Below are positions 39,715 to 47,591 of a DNA stretch of 64,000 bases, piece after piece. Under the pieces are notes generated by a model. It had not been told where the DNA came from. It saw nothing but the letters and a program-made list of their open reading frames with translations, and did no database searches. The stretch comes from a virus. Position 1 is the first letter of the stretch; every line of letters begins with the position of its first letter. Position numbers and translations under genes: made by a program. The stretch spans positions 27,435-91,434 of the IMG/VR virus record IMGVR_UViG_3300018005_000012; one strand, 5' to 3'.

Positions 39715-40188
39715 ATGAGCACTAACACTCCGGTTCCCTACTGTAACACTCAGGACATCGTAAAGCAGTTGGGCTTACAACAGTCCACCACTGACCCTAG
39801 CAAGTATATGGTCTGGCAGATTCCGACCAGCACCGACATCATCAACACCTTCGTAAAGCAGGCCAACGAACAGACCACTTCACTCTTTGGAGACCTCACT
39901 CAATCTTATTCATACGGACTCGCCAAGCAGTATGCGACATGGAGAGCCGTTCTCAATCTAATTGAAACGATGACCGTGAACTGGGTGATTGCTGGTATGC
40001 CTGTAACAGTAGGCGACATCAGTTTCAGTCGTCTCGGAGCCATGCAAGCGGCAACCGTTGAACTTAAGGAGAACGCAATCAGAGAGTTGGCGAGACTCTA
40101 CATCATGTTGTCCGAGTTCAGTTTCCCCAACAACTACCATAGCCCAAGCCCGTTTGTGGATACGGGAGGTCAGATGTTCTTCTCTTAG
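39715..40188 (+). CDS. Head-tail connector protein
   Basis: 157 residues, helical. Begins with YCNTQDIVKQLGL, continues with STDIINTFVKQANEQTTSLF and a repeated helix (YATWRAVLNLIETM), as in gp6/gp15-type head completion adaptors that sit under the portal. It is followed by two more genes with head-closure and tail-terminator features. Confidence 0.6.
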   Translation: MSTNTPVPYCNTQDIVKQLGLQQSTTDPSKYMVWQIPTSTDIINTFVKQANEQTTSLFGDLTQSYSYGLAKQYATWRAVLNLIETMTVNWVIAGMPVTVGDISFSRLGAMQAATVELKENAIRELARLYIMLSEFSFPNNYHSPSPFVDTGGQMFFS

Positions 40189-40197
40189 GTGGTATAG

Positions 40198-41577
40198 TTG
40201 ACCAATTACACGGTTGCGGCCTTTGACGGAACACCCGGCACTAATGCGACTACTGTAGACTCTTACACAATTGGAAACACATCCTTCACCCTCCAATTCC
40301 TAATACGCAGACCTGTTGCCCCGGCTAGTGATGTTCCGTGGAAGTTCCTTACTACGCTTGGATATATGTGGCTCCAAGAAATTGGTAGTGGTTTTGCCAA
40401 CATAAAAGAGATACGTTGGGATACTCATGATTCTTCATTTGGCAACTTAGCCGCCTCTAATGACCATTGGATATTCTATTCCTATGCCTATGATATGGTT
40501 GCACACACAGTAACTCTACTAATGTCAGATGTCACAGATGTAGGTAATTCAAATAACATAGATGTGACAGCATATTCAGTTTTGAACTCAGTTCCAGCCG
40601 CACCCTTTGGCCCTTTCTCTTCTGGCACTAACCCCTTCAACTTGGGAGACAATGGGTTTAATTTTGCGGGAAGAATATTTGGTGGAGCGGCCTACAATAC
40701 GACCCATGCAATTGATGATACTACCGCAAAGACCGACATTATGAAAATAGTCAATAGCACTGTTTCAGCCGACAGCATCTATCTGTTTAACGGAGAAGGC
40801 GGCCAGATAGAGGAGTATAAAACGGGACACAACCTCAGTCCGGTAGGCGGAATAACCTTCCCAATAATTACTCTTACCCCACCCCCTACTTTAGTCACAA
40901 TTACAGATAGTGCAACTGCAACCGATTCTGTCTCCACTCTCATAAGTGGAATTAGTATAACAGACTTCGCTCTTGCAACTGATAGTGTGATTAGTTACAA
41001 ACCTACGATTATCACAGACTTTGCCTATGCCGAAGACAACATCTCAATTAACAGAGGCACAACCGTAATCTGTGGAACACCCTCTGGAGCCATTCCTCTA
41101 ACACCAATGGAGAAAGACTACATCAACCTCAGTTACCAGCAGATAATAGACATGAGTGGACTTCCCATTACCTACAGGATTGCGACAATAGTTGGCGAAG
41201 ACGCATACGAGCATCCCATCATCACCTACACCGACAAAACCATCGTAGCCTTCGTCACCATCCTCAGAAACGATGAGTATGAGTATGTTGAGCCGGGATT
41301 CCTGCCCAATCACTACGCCAGTATGTGGGTCTACTGCGTGACTCCACAAGTGGGAGACCATGTAGTATGGCAAGGGATTGAGTGGGAAGTAAGGAACTCC
41401 ATACCTAAGGTGATAGGTGGCGATACCGTCTACTATCAAACCATCCTCAGAAGGGTGCTTGCTCGTCTACCACTTACAGGAGAGCCGGGAGATGGAACTA
41501 ACTTAGGCGATACAACAGGGACAGGCGGAACCCTTATATCCGGTGGCGTTCAATATCCACCCGAAGGCGACCCATAA
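40198..41577 (+). CDS. Lectin-like domain fused to a head-closure protein
   Basis: 459 residues from TTG 40198, with AGGTGG 9-14 nt upstream. The N-terminal part (about 1-205) has the LamG/concanavalin-like order (TSFTLQFLIRRPVAP, SNDHWIFYSYAYDMVAHTVT, FNFAGRIFGGAAYNTT). A linker carries three ITDxAxAxDS-like repeats (about 235-285). The C-terminal 160 residues (YRIATIVGEDAYEHPIITYT, GDHVVWQGIEWEVRNSIPKV, YYQTILRRVL) resemble head-closure/stopper proteins. A surface-exposed lectin on a neck protein would be unusual. Confidence 0.6.
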   Translation: MTNYTVAAFDGTPGTNATTVDSYTIGNTSFTLQFLIRRPVAPASDVPWKFLTTLGYMWLQEIGSGFANIKEIRWDTHDSSFGNLAASNDHWIFYSYAYDMVAHTVTLLMSDVTDVGNSNNIDVTAYSVLNSVPAAPFGPFSSGTNPFNLGDNGFNFAGRIFGGAAYNTTHAIDDTTAKTDIMKIVNSTVSADSIYLFNGEGGQIEEYKTGHNLSPVGGITFPIITLTPPPTLVTITDSATATDSVSTLISGISITDFALATDSVISYKPTIITDFAYAEDNISINRGTTVICGTPSGAIPLTPMEKDYINLSYQQIIDMSGLPITYRIATIVGEDAYEHPIITYTDKTIVAFVTILRNDEYEYVEPGFLPNHYASMWVYCVTPQVGDHVVWQGIEWEVRNSIPKVIGGDTVYYQTILRRVLARLPLTGEPGDGTNLGDTTGTGGTLISGGVQYPPEGDP

Positions 41578-42038
41578 TGGTGCTAATCTCTCAACCGCCA
41601 ACCGGGATAGACCCTATCCTCTTTCTACAGAACTTACTAGAAGGTTTCGTCTTTGACGAGAAGGGAAACGTTGTGCCCTTAGGAACCGTCTTTCCAAAGT
41701 CCATAAACAAACTGCCAAGAGTGATTGTCAACCAAAAGACAGAAGAGATGAAGTTCATCAGTATCCCTGCTCTCAGACGTAGGTGGACTACGCCCTTCAC
41801 CCTCGAATGTTGGGCCTTGAGCGTGGAGCAGAGATACGCCATAAAGCAAAGTCTTATGGCCAGATTGGATACACTTACTGGCAACCCCGGAGTGCAACTT
41901 GCAGATAACTACGTCTATATGTGGTTCAAGATTCATGAGCCAAAAGACCAGCCGAGCAGATTTGGACAGCCCGTATTCACGATAGGTTTCGAGGTTACTC
42001 TGGTTTACGATACCCTAACCGGAAGTGTGCCCCCATGA
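41577..42038 (+). CDS. Tail terminator / tail completion protein
   Basis: 153 residues, TAATG overlap with the previous gene. The pattern FLQNLLEGFVFDEKG, LPRVIVNQKTEEMKFI, FTLECWALSVEQRYAIKQSL and a beta-rich end follow lambda gpU/gp17-type completion proteins, which close the tail tube at the head side. Context (connector, closure, terminator in order) supports it. Confidence 0.62.
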   Translation: MVLISQPPTGIDPILFLQNLLEGFVFDEKGNVVPLGTVFPKSINKLPRVIVNQKTEEMKFISIPALRRRWTTPFTLECWALSVEQRYAIKQSLMARLDTLTGNPGVQLADNYVYMWFKIHEPKDQPSRFGQPVFTIGFEVTLVYDTLTGSVPP

Positions 42039-42094
42039 TAACAAGAGAGCAAGTTCCAATAGTCAATACAGGTGCTCTGTTTATTCCATCCTAA
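42035..42094 (+). CDS. Possible 19-residue peptide
   Basis: ATGA overlap with the tail terminator stop, then MITREQVPIVNTGALFIPS. Too short to judge; it may be the remaining start of a gene interrupted when the HNH gene at 42167 arrived. Confidence 0.3.
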   Translation: MITREQVPIVNTGALFIPS

Positions 42095-42136
42095 CATCCT
42101 CTACAGAGAGGAGTGCTTTGGCCAATTAGCACAATC

Positions 42137-42144
42137 TTTATATG
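42137..42144 (+). promoter_or_regulatory. TATA box for the HNH gene at 42167
   Basis: TTTATATG centred 27 nt upstream of ATG 42167. Confidence 0.6.
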
Positions 42145-42166
42145 TTAGCAAAGGATATACCAACAT

Positions 42167-42694
42167 ATGTCTCGTTGTCGTGTCTGCAAAATTGAACTTA
42201 CGTCAGAGAACTGGTTTCTCTCGAAACAAAAGGCTCATTCCTACATCTGTAAATCGTGCCATAATACCTACAATCGAAAGAACGTGGCAAAACACTTACC
42301 AGAAATCAAAGCAAAAAAGAAACGTTACCGAGAACAAAATAGAGAGAGAATAAGAGAAGGTTGGATAGAGTGGTTCAGAAAACTAAAATACAAGGCCCTA
42401 TGTTTTGTTTCTGGCACAGACCCGCCTCAGTGTGCTAATCCTTATGGTATGCACGAGCCTAATTGTCCTCTTCTAACCGCTATAGAGAGTCTTTCAATAG
42501 ATTATATTGCTGGTGGTCATAAGAGAAAGAACCTTCCTTTCAGTGCACCACTCTATTCTAAAATTCTAAAGGAAAAGAAATTTGGAGAATGGCAAGTCTT
42601 GTGTATGTGCTGTCAATTCATCAAACGATACAAAAATCACGAAATACCAAGTCATGTTGTTAGTTCAACAGAGTTGACCGCTAACAACGCATGA
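42167..42694 (+). CDS. HNH endonuclease (LSIDYI.GG type)
   Basis: 175 residues. Zinc ribbon (CRVCKIELTSENW ... CKSCH), basic linker, CANPYGMHEPNCPL, then LSIDYIAGGH and WQVLCMCCQFIKRY. The first catalytic His of the IDHI motif is Tyr here (IDYI), so nuclease activity may be lost. It overlaps the convergent 42652 gene by 43 nt. Confidence 0.8.
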   Translation: MSRCRVCKIELTSENWFLSKQKAHSYICKSCHNTYNRKNVAKHLPEIKAKKKRYREQNRERIREGWIEWFRKLKYKALCFVSGTDPPQCANPYGMHEPNCPLLTAIESLSIDYIAGGHKRKNLPFSAPLYSKILKEKKFGEWQVLCMCCQFIKRYKNHEIPSHVVSSTELTANNA

Positions 42695-42960
42695 GCCAAC
42701 TCATCAAAGTAGGGGCTGTTCACCAACCCACCCACCAAAGAATACTTCTCGGCCAACTCGCCCACAAGCGTTACAACGTCCTCATCGTCCACCACTTCCG
42801 ACCCACAGTAGATGGCCATCGGAGCCTTAGTCTCCTTACAAAAGACGAAGTTGTAGTCAAGAACTCTTGCAATGTGCTTAGTGTGCTTACAATCCTCGTG
42901 GTTCCCTTCAAATAGCAAAACATAATGACCATCACTCGCCTTGGCCCCAGATAGCCTCAT
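42652..42960 (-). CDS. Hypothetical protein (102 aa)
   Basis: Alpha/beta protein (HYVLLFEGNHEDCKHTKHIA, MAIYCGSEVVDDEDVVTLVG). Its promoter TTTAAATAAG is centred 26 nt before ATG 42960. No family is recognised. Confidence 0.6.
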   Translation of the reverse strand: MRLSGAKASDGHYVLLFEGNHEDCKHTKHIARVLDYNFVFCKETKAPMAIYCGSEVVDDEDVVTLVGELAEKYSLVGGLVNSPYFDELAHALLAVNSVELTT

Positions 42961-42980
42961 AAGGGATATACGGTATACAC

Positions 42981-42990
42981 CTTATTTAAA
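42981..42990 (-). promoter_or_regulatory. TATA box for the 42960 gene
   Basis: TTTAAATAAG (minus strand), divergent from the box at 43006. Confidence 0.6.
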
Positions 42991-43005
42991 CATTCGCAAC
43001 ACAAC

Positions 43006-43015
43006 CTTTAATAAG
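43006..43015 (+). promoter_or_regulatory. TATA box for the 43038 gene
   Basis: CTTTAATAAG centred 27 nt before ATG 43038 and 21 nt before ATG 43032, favouring the second ATG. Confidence 0.5.
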
Positions 43016-43037
43016 GGTGCGGAGAAGGGGTATGTTC

Positions 43038-43370
43038 ATGTATAACGCAGAAATCAACCGAGAATGGGGCACTGAGGTCTATCCGTTAATCCTCACGCCA
43101 ACGATGAAGGAACTGCAACTCAGCAAAGGGACTGTTTGGAAGAACACAGTAGACAAGAAGGGCAAAGTCATAAGTGATATGGCAGACCGCCTCACTAGAA
43201 AGACAGGCATCAAACCGAAGGGCACTCACTTCAAGATGGACGTAGGCCAAAGGAAGGTAGGGCTGAACGAGTTGCTGGTCATCCACGCCAAAGAGGACGG
43301 CCTGAACGACTTTACTAAGAGAGTCGAACTGATGGCTATCCCCATGAAGAGCGTAAGGAACCGGAAGTAG
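43038..43370 (+). CDS. Hypothetical basic protein (110 aa)
   Basis: MYNAEINREWGTEVYPLILT then a basic helical middle (DMADRLTRKTGIKPKGTHFK) and a C-terminus ending in KSVRNRK. Could bind nucleic acid. ATG 43032 is an alternative start. No family is recognised. Confidence 0.55.
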   Translation: MYNAEINREWGTEVYPLILTPTMKELQLSKGTVWKNTVDKKGKVISDMADRLTRKTGIKPKGTHFKMDVGQRKVGLNELLVIHAKEDGLNDFTKRVELMAIPMKSVRNRK

Positions 43371-43377
43371 GAACACC

Positions 43378-43386
43378 TTTAAATAG
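43378..43386 (+). promoter_or_regulatory. TATA box for the 43411 operon
   Basis: TTTAAATAG centred 29 nt upstream of ATG 43411. Confidence 0.7.
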
Positions 43387-43410
43387 TCCAATCTCCCTTA
43401 TTTACTTGAG

Positions 43411-44310
43411 ATGCCATTCGCTGATTACAAGGACTTTAAGGACTGTGTGGCGAAGAATAAAGATAAAGACTCGCCTGACGCTTACTGCGGTTACATCAAA
43501 CATCAAGTTGAAGGCGGAAAAAAGAAAGAGGAAGTTTGTGTTGAATGCGAAGAGCATGAGGCTTACCACCTTGAGGAAGAGGTCAAGAGGATGGAAGAGG
43601 CAATGCCCTATCCGTGTGAGTATTGCTCACTGAAGTTCCCAAGTTACGAGGCTCGTGCCGAGCACATGGGTATTGACCATCCAGACAAGTTCCCACATCA
43701 AGAAGAGGCCAATGCTGAAGAAATCAACAGACTACGCTTCCTGAATCAGAAGGAAGTGGACTACGGCCTGCCGCCAGATGAGACGGCTGAACGAGATGGC
43801 CTTATGAAGAAACTCTATCCCAACGTTGGAAAGGAAGGGCCAGCCGCATTGGGAGAAGAAGGGAGAAAAGAGCCACACACAATGTGGAACCGTGGGCGAC
43901 TTCCGAGGGGAGCAGAACACACTTTGGAAAAAGTAGGTGGGCCAGAAGCGTTGGGTGCACCTGAAAGTGAGTTGGAAAAGGCCAAAGCCGAGTTCCTAGA
44001 TACTCTCACAGCAACGGTTGACCTAATGACAGTAATGGCAAAAGACACTGGCTATATGAGCGTCTCTGAGAAGGTAAGCCCTACCAAACCAACCTATATG
44101 TATGAGGTCAAGCAACCGATGGCCGATGTCTTTGTAAAGCAGGCAGGTGGCTTAGAAGTGAAAGTCAACTGGTTCAACGAGAGTATGGCCGAACTTCAGG
44201 ACATCGTAAAGAGTGCCAACAAGTTCTTCACTGATGCTGGTTGGAACTCCAAAGAGGTAGTAAGGGAGTATGAGAAGCACAAGAAGAAGTGGGGCAAGGA
44301 CTGGGATTAA
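43411..44310 (+). CDS. C2H2 zinc-finger protein with phage head-associated N-terminal motif
   Basis: 299 residues. The N-terminus FADYKDFKDCVAKNKDKDS followed by PDAYCGYIKHQ is a short motif often found in phage structural or head-protease gene products ('DF.DCV.KN.DK..P.AYC..I'). A C2H2 finger (CEYCSLKFPS...EHMGIDH, about 69-90) follows, then a disordered middle and a helical end (about 190-295). Member of the acidic finger family. A capsid-associated or scaffold role is possible; no protease triad is evident. Confidence 0.65.
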   Translation: MPFADYKDFKDCVAKNKDKDSPDAYCGYIKHQVEGGKKKEEVCVECEEHEAYHLEEEVKRMEEAMPYPCEYCSLKFPSYEARAEHMGIDHPDKFPHQEEANAEEINRLRFLNQKEVDYGLPPDETAERDGLMKKLYPNVGKEGPAALGEEGRKEPHTMWNRGRLPRGAEHTLEKVGGPEALGAPESELEKAKAEFLDTLTATVDLMTVMAKDTGYMSVSEKVSPTKPTYMYEVKQPMADVFVKQAGGLEVKVNWFNESMAELQDIVKSANKFFTDAGWNSKEVVREYEKHKKKWGKDWD

Positions 44311-44532
44311 ATGATAACCGCATCTTCGTCTACTGTGTATGTGCCATTACCACCTTGCCGAGTCTGTAGTGGAACGGGAATAGTCTATGGCTTGGATGGA
44401 AGACCCTATCTCTGCCCAAAGTGCAATGGTGAAGGAACACCTATGCCTACTTATCCAACACCAATCTATTGGTGTCAACCACCGTATGAGATTGGAGACC
44501 CCATAGGCCAAGAGCCGATTACCGTCTGCTGA
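44311..44532 (+). CDS. DnaJ-type zinc finger miniprotein (73 aa)
   Basis: CRVCSGTGIVYG and CPKCNGEGTP are the CxxCxGxG repeats of DnaJ central fingers, here isolated with a Pro/Tyr-rich tail. The start directly follows the previous stop. Similar CxxCxGxG pairs occur in the genes at 44570 and 54455. Confidence 0.6.
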   Translation: MITASSSTVYVPLPPCRVCSGTGIVYGLDGRPYLCPKCNGEGTPMPTYPTPIYWCQPPYEIGDPIGQEPITVC

Positions 44533-44536
44533 AGTC

Positions 44537-44545
44537 CTTATATAG
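44537..44545 (+). promoter_or_regulatory. TATA box for the 44570 gene
   Basis: CTTATATAG centred 29 nt upstream of ATG 44570. Confidence 0.7.
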
Positions 44546-44569
44546 TTCCTCTACCTTAATTCTACTTGT

Positions 44570-47143
44570 ATGTCTAAGGATGAGGCTTACGGTAAGACGA
44601 CTCCATATGCCACCTGTCCTATCTGTAGTGATATAATGCTAACTGAAGAGTATGACGACCACATGATACACAGTCACAACCAAGAACAACGAGACACGCT
44701 CACCAGACAAAAAAAAGATGAAGGGCCACAAGGCCATTTCTATGGCGATGTCTGGTGGAAGTATGAAGCAGACCCAGAACTAGACCAAATCAATCCAGAC
44801 TATTGGGACATTATCTCCAACGAAGCATGGGAAGGAGAGGGATGTGAGATATGTCGGGAGATAGTCCAAAACGTAGAGCAAATGGATGGAAAGTATTTCA
44901 TCTATGCGACCCCAGAACAAGAGCAACACATGACCGAGATGTTTGGTGTTGCACCCGGCCCAGAAGAGGCGACATCGGGTTATCTCGACCCTTCAGACCC
45001 CAAATGGACACAGGGAACAGTTCCACACATCCAAGAGTGGCATCAGAAACATCCCGGTGGCAAAGGTGGAGGAACGTTTGGGCCACAGTCAGGAATGACA
45101 AGAGGAGAGCCTACTCGTGACGAATGGAGTCCCGGTTCCTACCTTGATGAACTTGGTATACCTTGGACTCATAAAAAGAAGTTGAGCGAAATAGACCATG
45201 CTGAAACAAGTGAACACTCCACAATAAGAGAGGGGGAACCGGGTCATCCACTGATTGAGTATGACATCTTTCTAGAAGATGGTAGTTACATTGCCATTGA
45301 AACTTCTCCCGGTTGGCATAAAGGTGGGCCAAGTGAAGGTAGTTTTCCAAGGGTCACTTTCGATGACGAATACAAAGCCGAATTTGCCAAGAAAAATGGT
45401 ATTGACTTTATCACAGTTGACCCCAAACAGGACAATGTAAAATTCATCAATAGGGAATTGGTTCCCCGACTACAATCGTTAGGGTATGATGCTGAAGAAG
45501 TAGGTGCAGGAGAGTTGACAGGAGACATACCGATTCCACCTGTAAAGGGCGAAGAGAAGGAAAGACTGATATGGTGTGGCGATTGTGGTAGCCTCTTCGA
45601 GACCAAGCCAGAATTGACCAAGCACTTCCAACAGACCGGACACAGTTCTGTAGGCGAAGGAACGGCAGAGAAAGTAGAAGACAAAGGAGACTACTTCGAT
45701 AAAGAGATTTACTTGGACAATGGCTATGGCTTCAACTTCACCACAACCATTAGTTATCCAATAGACCCTGCTCTTCCTATGCTGATTGATAGTAAGACCA
45801 AAGAAGAATTGGAGAAAGAGAGAGATGAACTCATAAAAACAATAACAATGGCCATAAATAGAGCCGTTGCAGAAGACCCTCAAGAATTAACAGATGAGGA
45901 TATAGAGGAGATTGTAAACTATATGACTGCCTACGATAGAGTTCTCCCTAAGAATCTACAAATGATTGCAGACGAACTTACCGTTGCAAGAGACAGTGTT
46001 GTGGCCAATAATGCTAATGCAGTTGTAGAGATAGAGATGCTTTTACAGGCTCTAAATGATGCTGAAGGCGTTGCACCTGAAGACATGGGAGTGGAACTAG
46101 AAGACTTGGAAGACATACCTGATGTAGAAAAGGTAGAAGAGTTTGAGAAGGGCAACCCCTTCAACCAGCAATATATCTACCGAGAAAAGGCAGGATACGA
46201 TTGGGATTACAACGTGAAGTATAGAGAGAAGCCCATCCTTGAAGAGCAAATTGATGTTCCAGAAGGCGTAGTTCCACCCGAAGGATATGCAAGACAAACC
46301 GATGAAGAAACAGCCTACAGTATTGTAGAGCACTTGAAGGAAGGGCCAGAGGCTTTTGATTCGTGGAAAGAGTTCGTAGAACACTTCCAATATTTGGCAG
46401 ACATCAACTATCTCTCTCTTCTACAACCCCCTATTGTGTCTGAAGAGTTCTACCAAACCTACAAGCCTCTCATAGATGGGGCAAGCAGACAGATGACTAG
46501 ATACCCTGACCTTAAAGAGCAGTCTGGAATCAATCAGAACATTCCCACTGGCAAATATACCACTGTAGAACCTCTAGCCCTAGACCAGTCCCAGAACGTG
46601 CCCAGATACCCAGAGCGTGGGAAGGTCAACACCATAGAACAGGAAAGTGGTGGAGAAGAGTTGGCGGCTGACAGCCACCTGTTCCAAGAACAGGAAGAGG
46701 GCGGAGTTTACCTAGCCTGTCCGAAATGCACTGGCAGTGGTGGTCTCTACGATAAGAGAAATGATAGATGGATTCCCTGTCCAGTGTGCGGTGGGACGGG
46801 CCACGGAGAGAAGCAGTTCGATTGGCCAGAGGATGTGAGAGATGTGAAGAGCGAAGGACGATGGGACAGGCCACAAATTCCCGACCCTAAGAGAGCAAAA
46901 CAATTGGAAGACTGTCAGAAGATAGTAAACGAAGTAACGGATGCTATCACAAAAGCAATTGAAGAAGGCGAACTTACCTCAATGGAAAGCGATACGATGA
47001 TTAACTACTTGGCCGAAATCCAAGACGCACTTGCAAGGGAGAACATTGAAGAAGCAGCCTCTATCATACGCAAGATGACAGAACTTGTAGATAGAAAGAC
47101 TGCAACTATGTCTGAACCCCAAGCCGAGTTAGGAGAGCCGTAA
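44570..47143 (+). CDS. Large acidic multi-zinc-finger protein
   Basis: 857 residues. N-terminal C2H2 finger (CPICSDIML...HMIHSH, about 16-37), a CEIC pair near 97, a folded alpha/beta region (about 215-315: YDIFLEDGSYIAIETSPGW ... KKNGIDFITVD) that resembles a nuclease-type sheet without a clear active site, a second C2H2 finger (CGDCGSLF...HFQQTGH, about 340-362), helical segments, DnaJ-type pairs (CPKCTGSGG ... CPVCGGTG, about 718-745) and a helical C-terminus like that of 8910. Largest member of the acidic finger family. It converges on the SWIM gene with a 38-nt overlap. Confidence 0.65.
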   Translation: MSKDEAYGKTTPYATCPICSDIMLTEEYDDHMIHSHNQEQRDTLTRQKKDEGPQGHFYGDVWWKYEADPELDQINPDYWDIISNEAWEGEGCEICREIVQNVEQMDGKYFIYATPEQEQHMTEMFGVAPGPEEATSGYLDPSDPKWTQGTVPHIQEWHQKHPGGKGGGTFGPQSGMTRGEPTRDEWSPGSYLDELGIPWTHKKKLSEIDHAETSEHSTIREGEPGHPLIEYDIFLEDGSYIAIETSPGWHKGGPSEGSFPRVTFDDEYKAEFAKKNGIDFITVDPKQDNVKFINRELVPRLQSLGYDAEEVGAGELTGDIPIPPVKGEEKERLIWCGDCGSLFETKPELTKHFQQTGHSSVGEGTAEKVEDKGDYFDKEIYLDNGYGFNFTTTISYPIDPALPMLIDSKTKEELEKERDELIKTITMAINRAVAEDPQELTDEDIEEIVNYMTAYDRVLPKNLQMIADELTVARDSVVANNANAVVEIEMLLQALNDAEGVAPEDMGVELEDLEDIPDVEKVEEFEKGNPFNQQYIYREKAGYDWDYNVKYREKPILEEQIDVPEGVVPPEGYARQTDEETAYSIVEHLKEGPEAFDSWKEFVEHFQYLADINYLSLLQPPIVSEEFYQTYKPLIDGASRQMTRYPDLKEQSGINQNIPTGKYTTVEPLALDQSQNVPRYPERGKVNTIEQESGGEELAADSHLFQEQEEGGVYLACPKCTGSGGLYDKRNDRWIPCPVCGGTGHGEKQFDWPEDVRDVKSEGRWDRPQIPDPKRAKQLEDCQKIVNEVTDAITKAIEEGELTSMESDTMINYLAEIQDALARENIEEAASIIRKMTELVDRKTATMSEPQAELGEP

Positions 47144-47327
47144 CGTGGTAGCACTTTCCATTGAAAAAATGACCCTCACAATCACAACTACTTATCCTAT
47201 CAATCTTATTGTAGAAGACATTATGCCAAATGTTTGAGTATCGTTTAGAGGGAACCCTAGCAAAAATCAGGTCTCCTTCCTGAAGCACCTCTATCCTATC
47301 AAGAAGACTTTGGCTTACCGAGTCCAA
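47106..47327 (-). CDS. SWIM zinc-finger miniprotein (73 aa)
   Basis: SCDCEGHFFNGKCYHV is a CxC-x8-CxH SWIM motif, preceded by the usual beta strands (FARVPSKRYSNIWHNVFYN). Start TTG 47327 overlaps the upstream gene. SWIM domains bind DNA or protein partners, including RecA/Rad51-family complexes, and the virus has a RadA-like ATPase at 12614. A partnership is speculative. Confidence 0.7.
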   Translation of the reverse strand: MDSVSQSLLDRIEVLQEGDLIFARVPSKRYSNIWHNVFYNKIDRISSCDCEGHFFNGKCYHVTALLTRLGVQT

Positions 47328-47550
47328 GACCCCTCAACCTCGCCTGCTTTTCTGCTTCAGTCTCAAAGGGCATGACGACTCCTTCCTCATATCTCATCCC
47401 CTCTTCAGCCGTCTGAGACTCTGAAGTGACTGGAGTAATTTCGCCAAGTCCGCCACCCGTCTCATAGACGATGCACTCTGGCCTCTGATGGTCGAGGTCG
47501 TCCTGCGTGGTCTTGATAGTGACATGGTGCGTCACACATACTTTCTCCAT
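47299..47550 (-). CDS. Hypothetical protein (83 aa)
   Basis: MEKVCVTHHVTIKTTQDDLD then a flexible acidic middle and a basic end (KQARLRGLGLGKPKSS). No family is recognised. ATG 47550, with a TATA box about 33 nt upstream. Confidence 0.5.
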   Translation of the reverse strand: MEKVCVTHHVTIKTTQDDLDHQRPECIVYETGGGLGEITPVTSESQTAEEGMRYEEGVVMPFETEAEKQARLRGLGLGKPKSS

Positions 47551-47578
47551 ATCTATCGGAATGGTATGGTTGGGAGTG

Positions 47579-47587
47579 CTATATAAA
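47579..47587 (-). promoter_or_regulatory. TATA box for the 47550 unit
   Basis: TTTATATAG (minus strand), centred 33 nt before ATG 47550, right after the end of the uS2 gene. Confidence 0.55.
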
Positions 47588-47591
47588 GATT

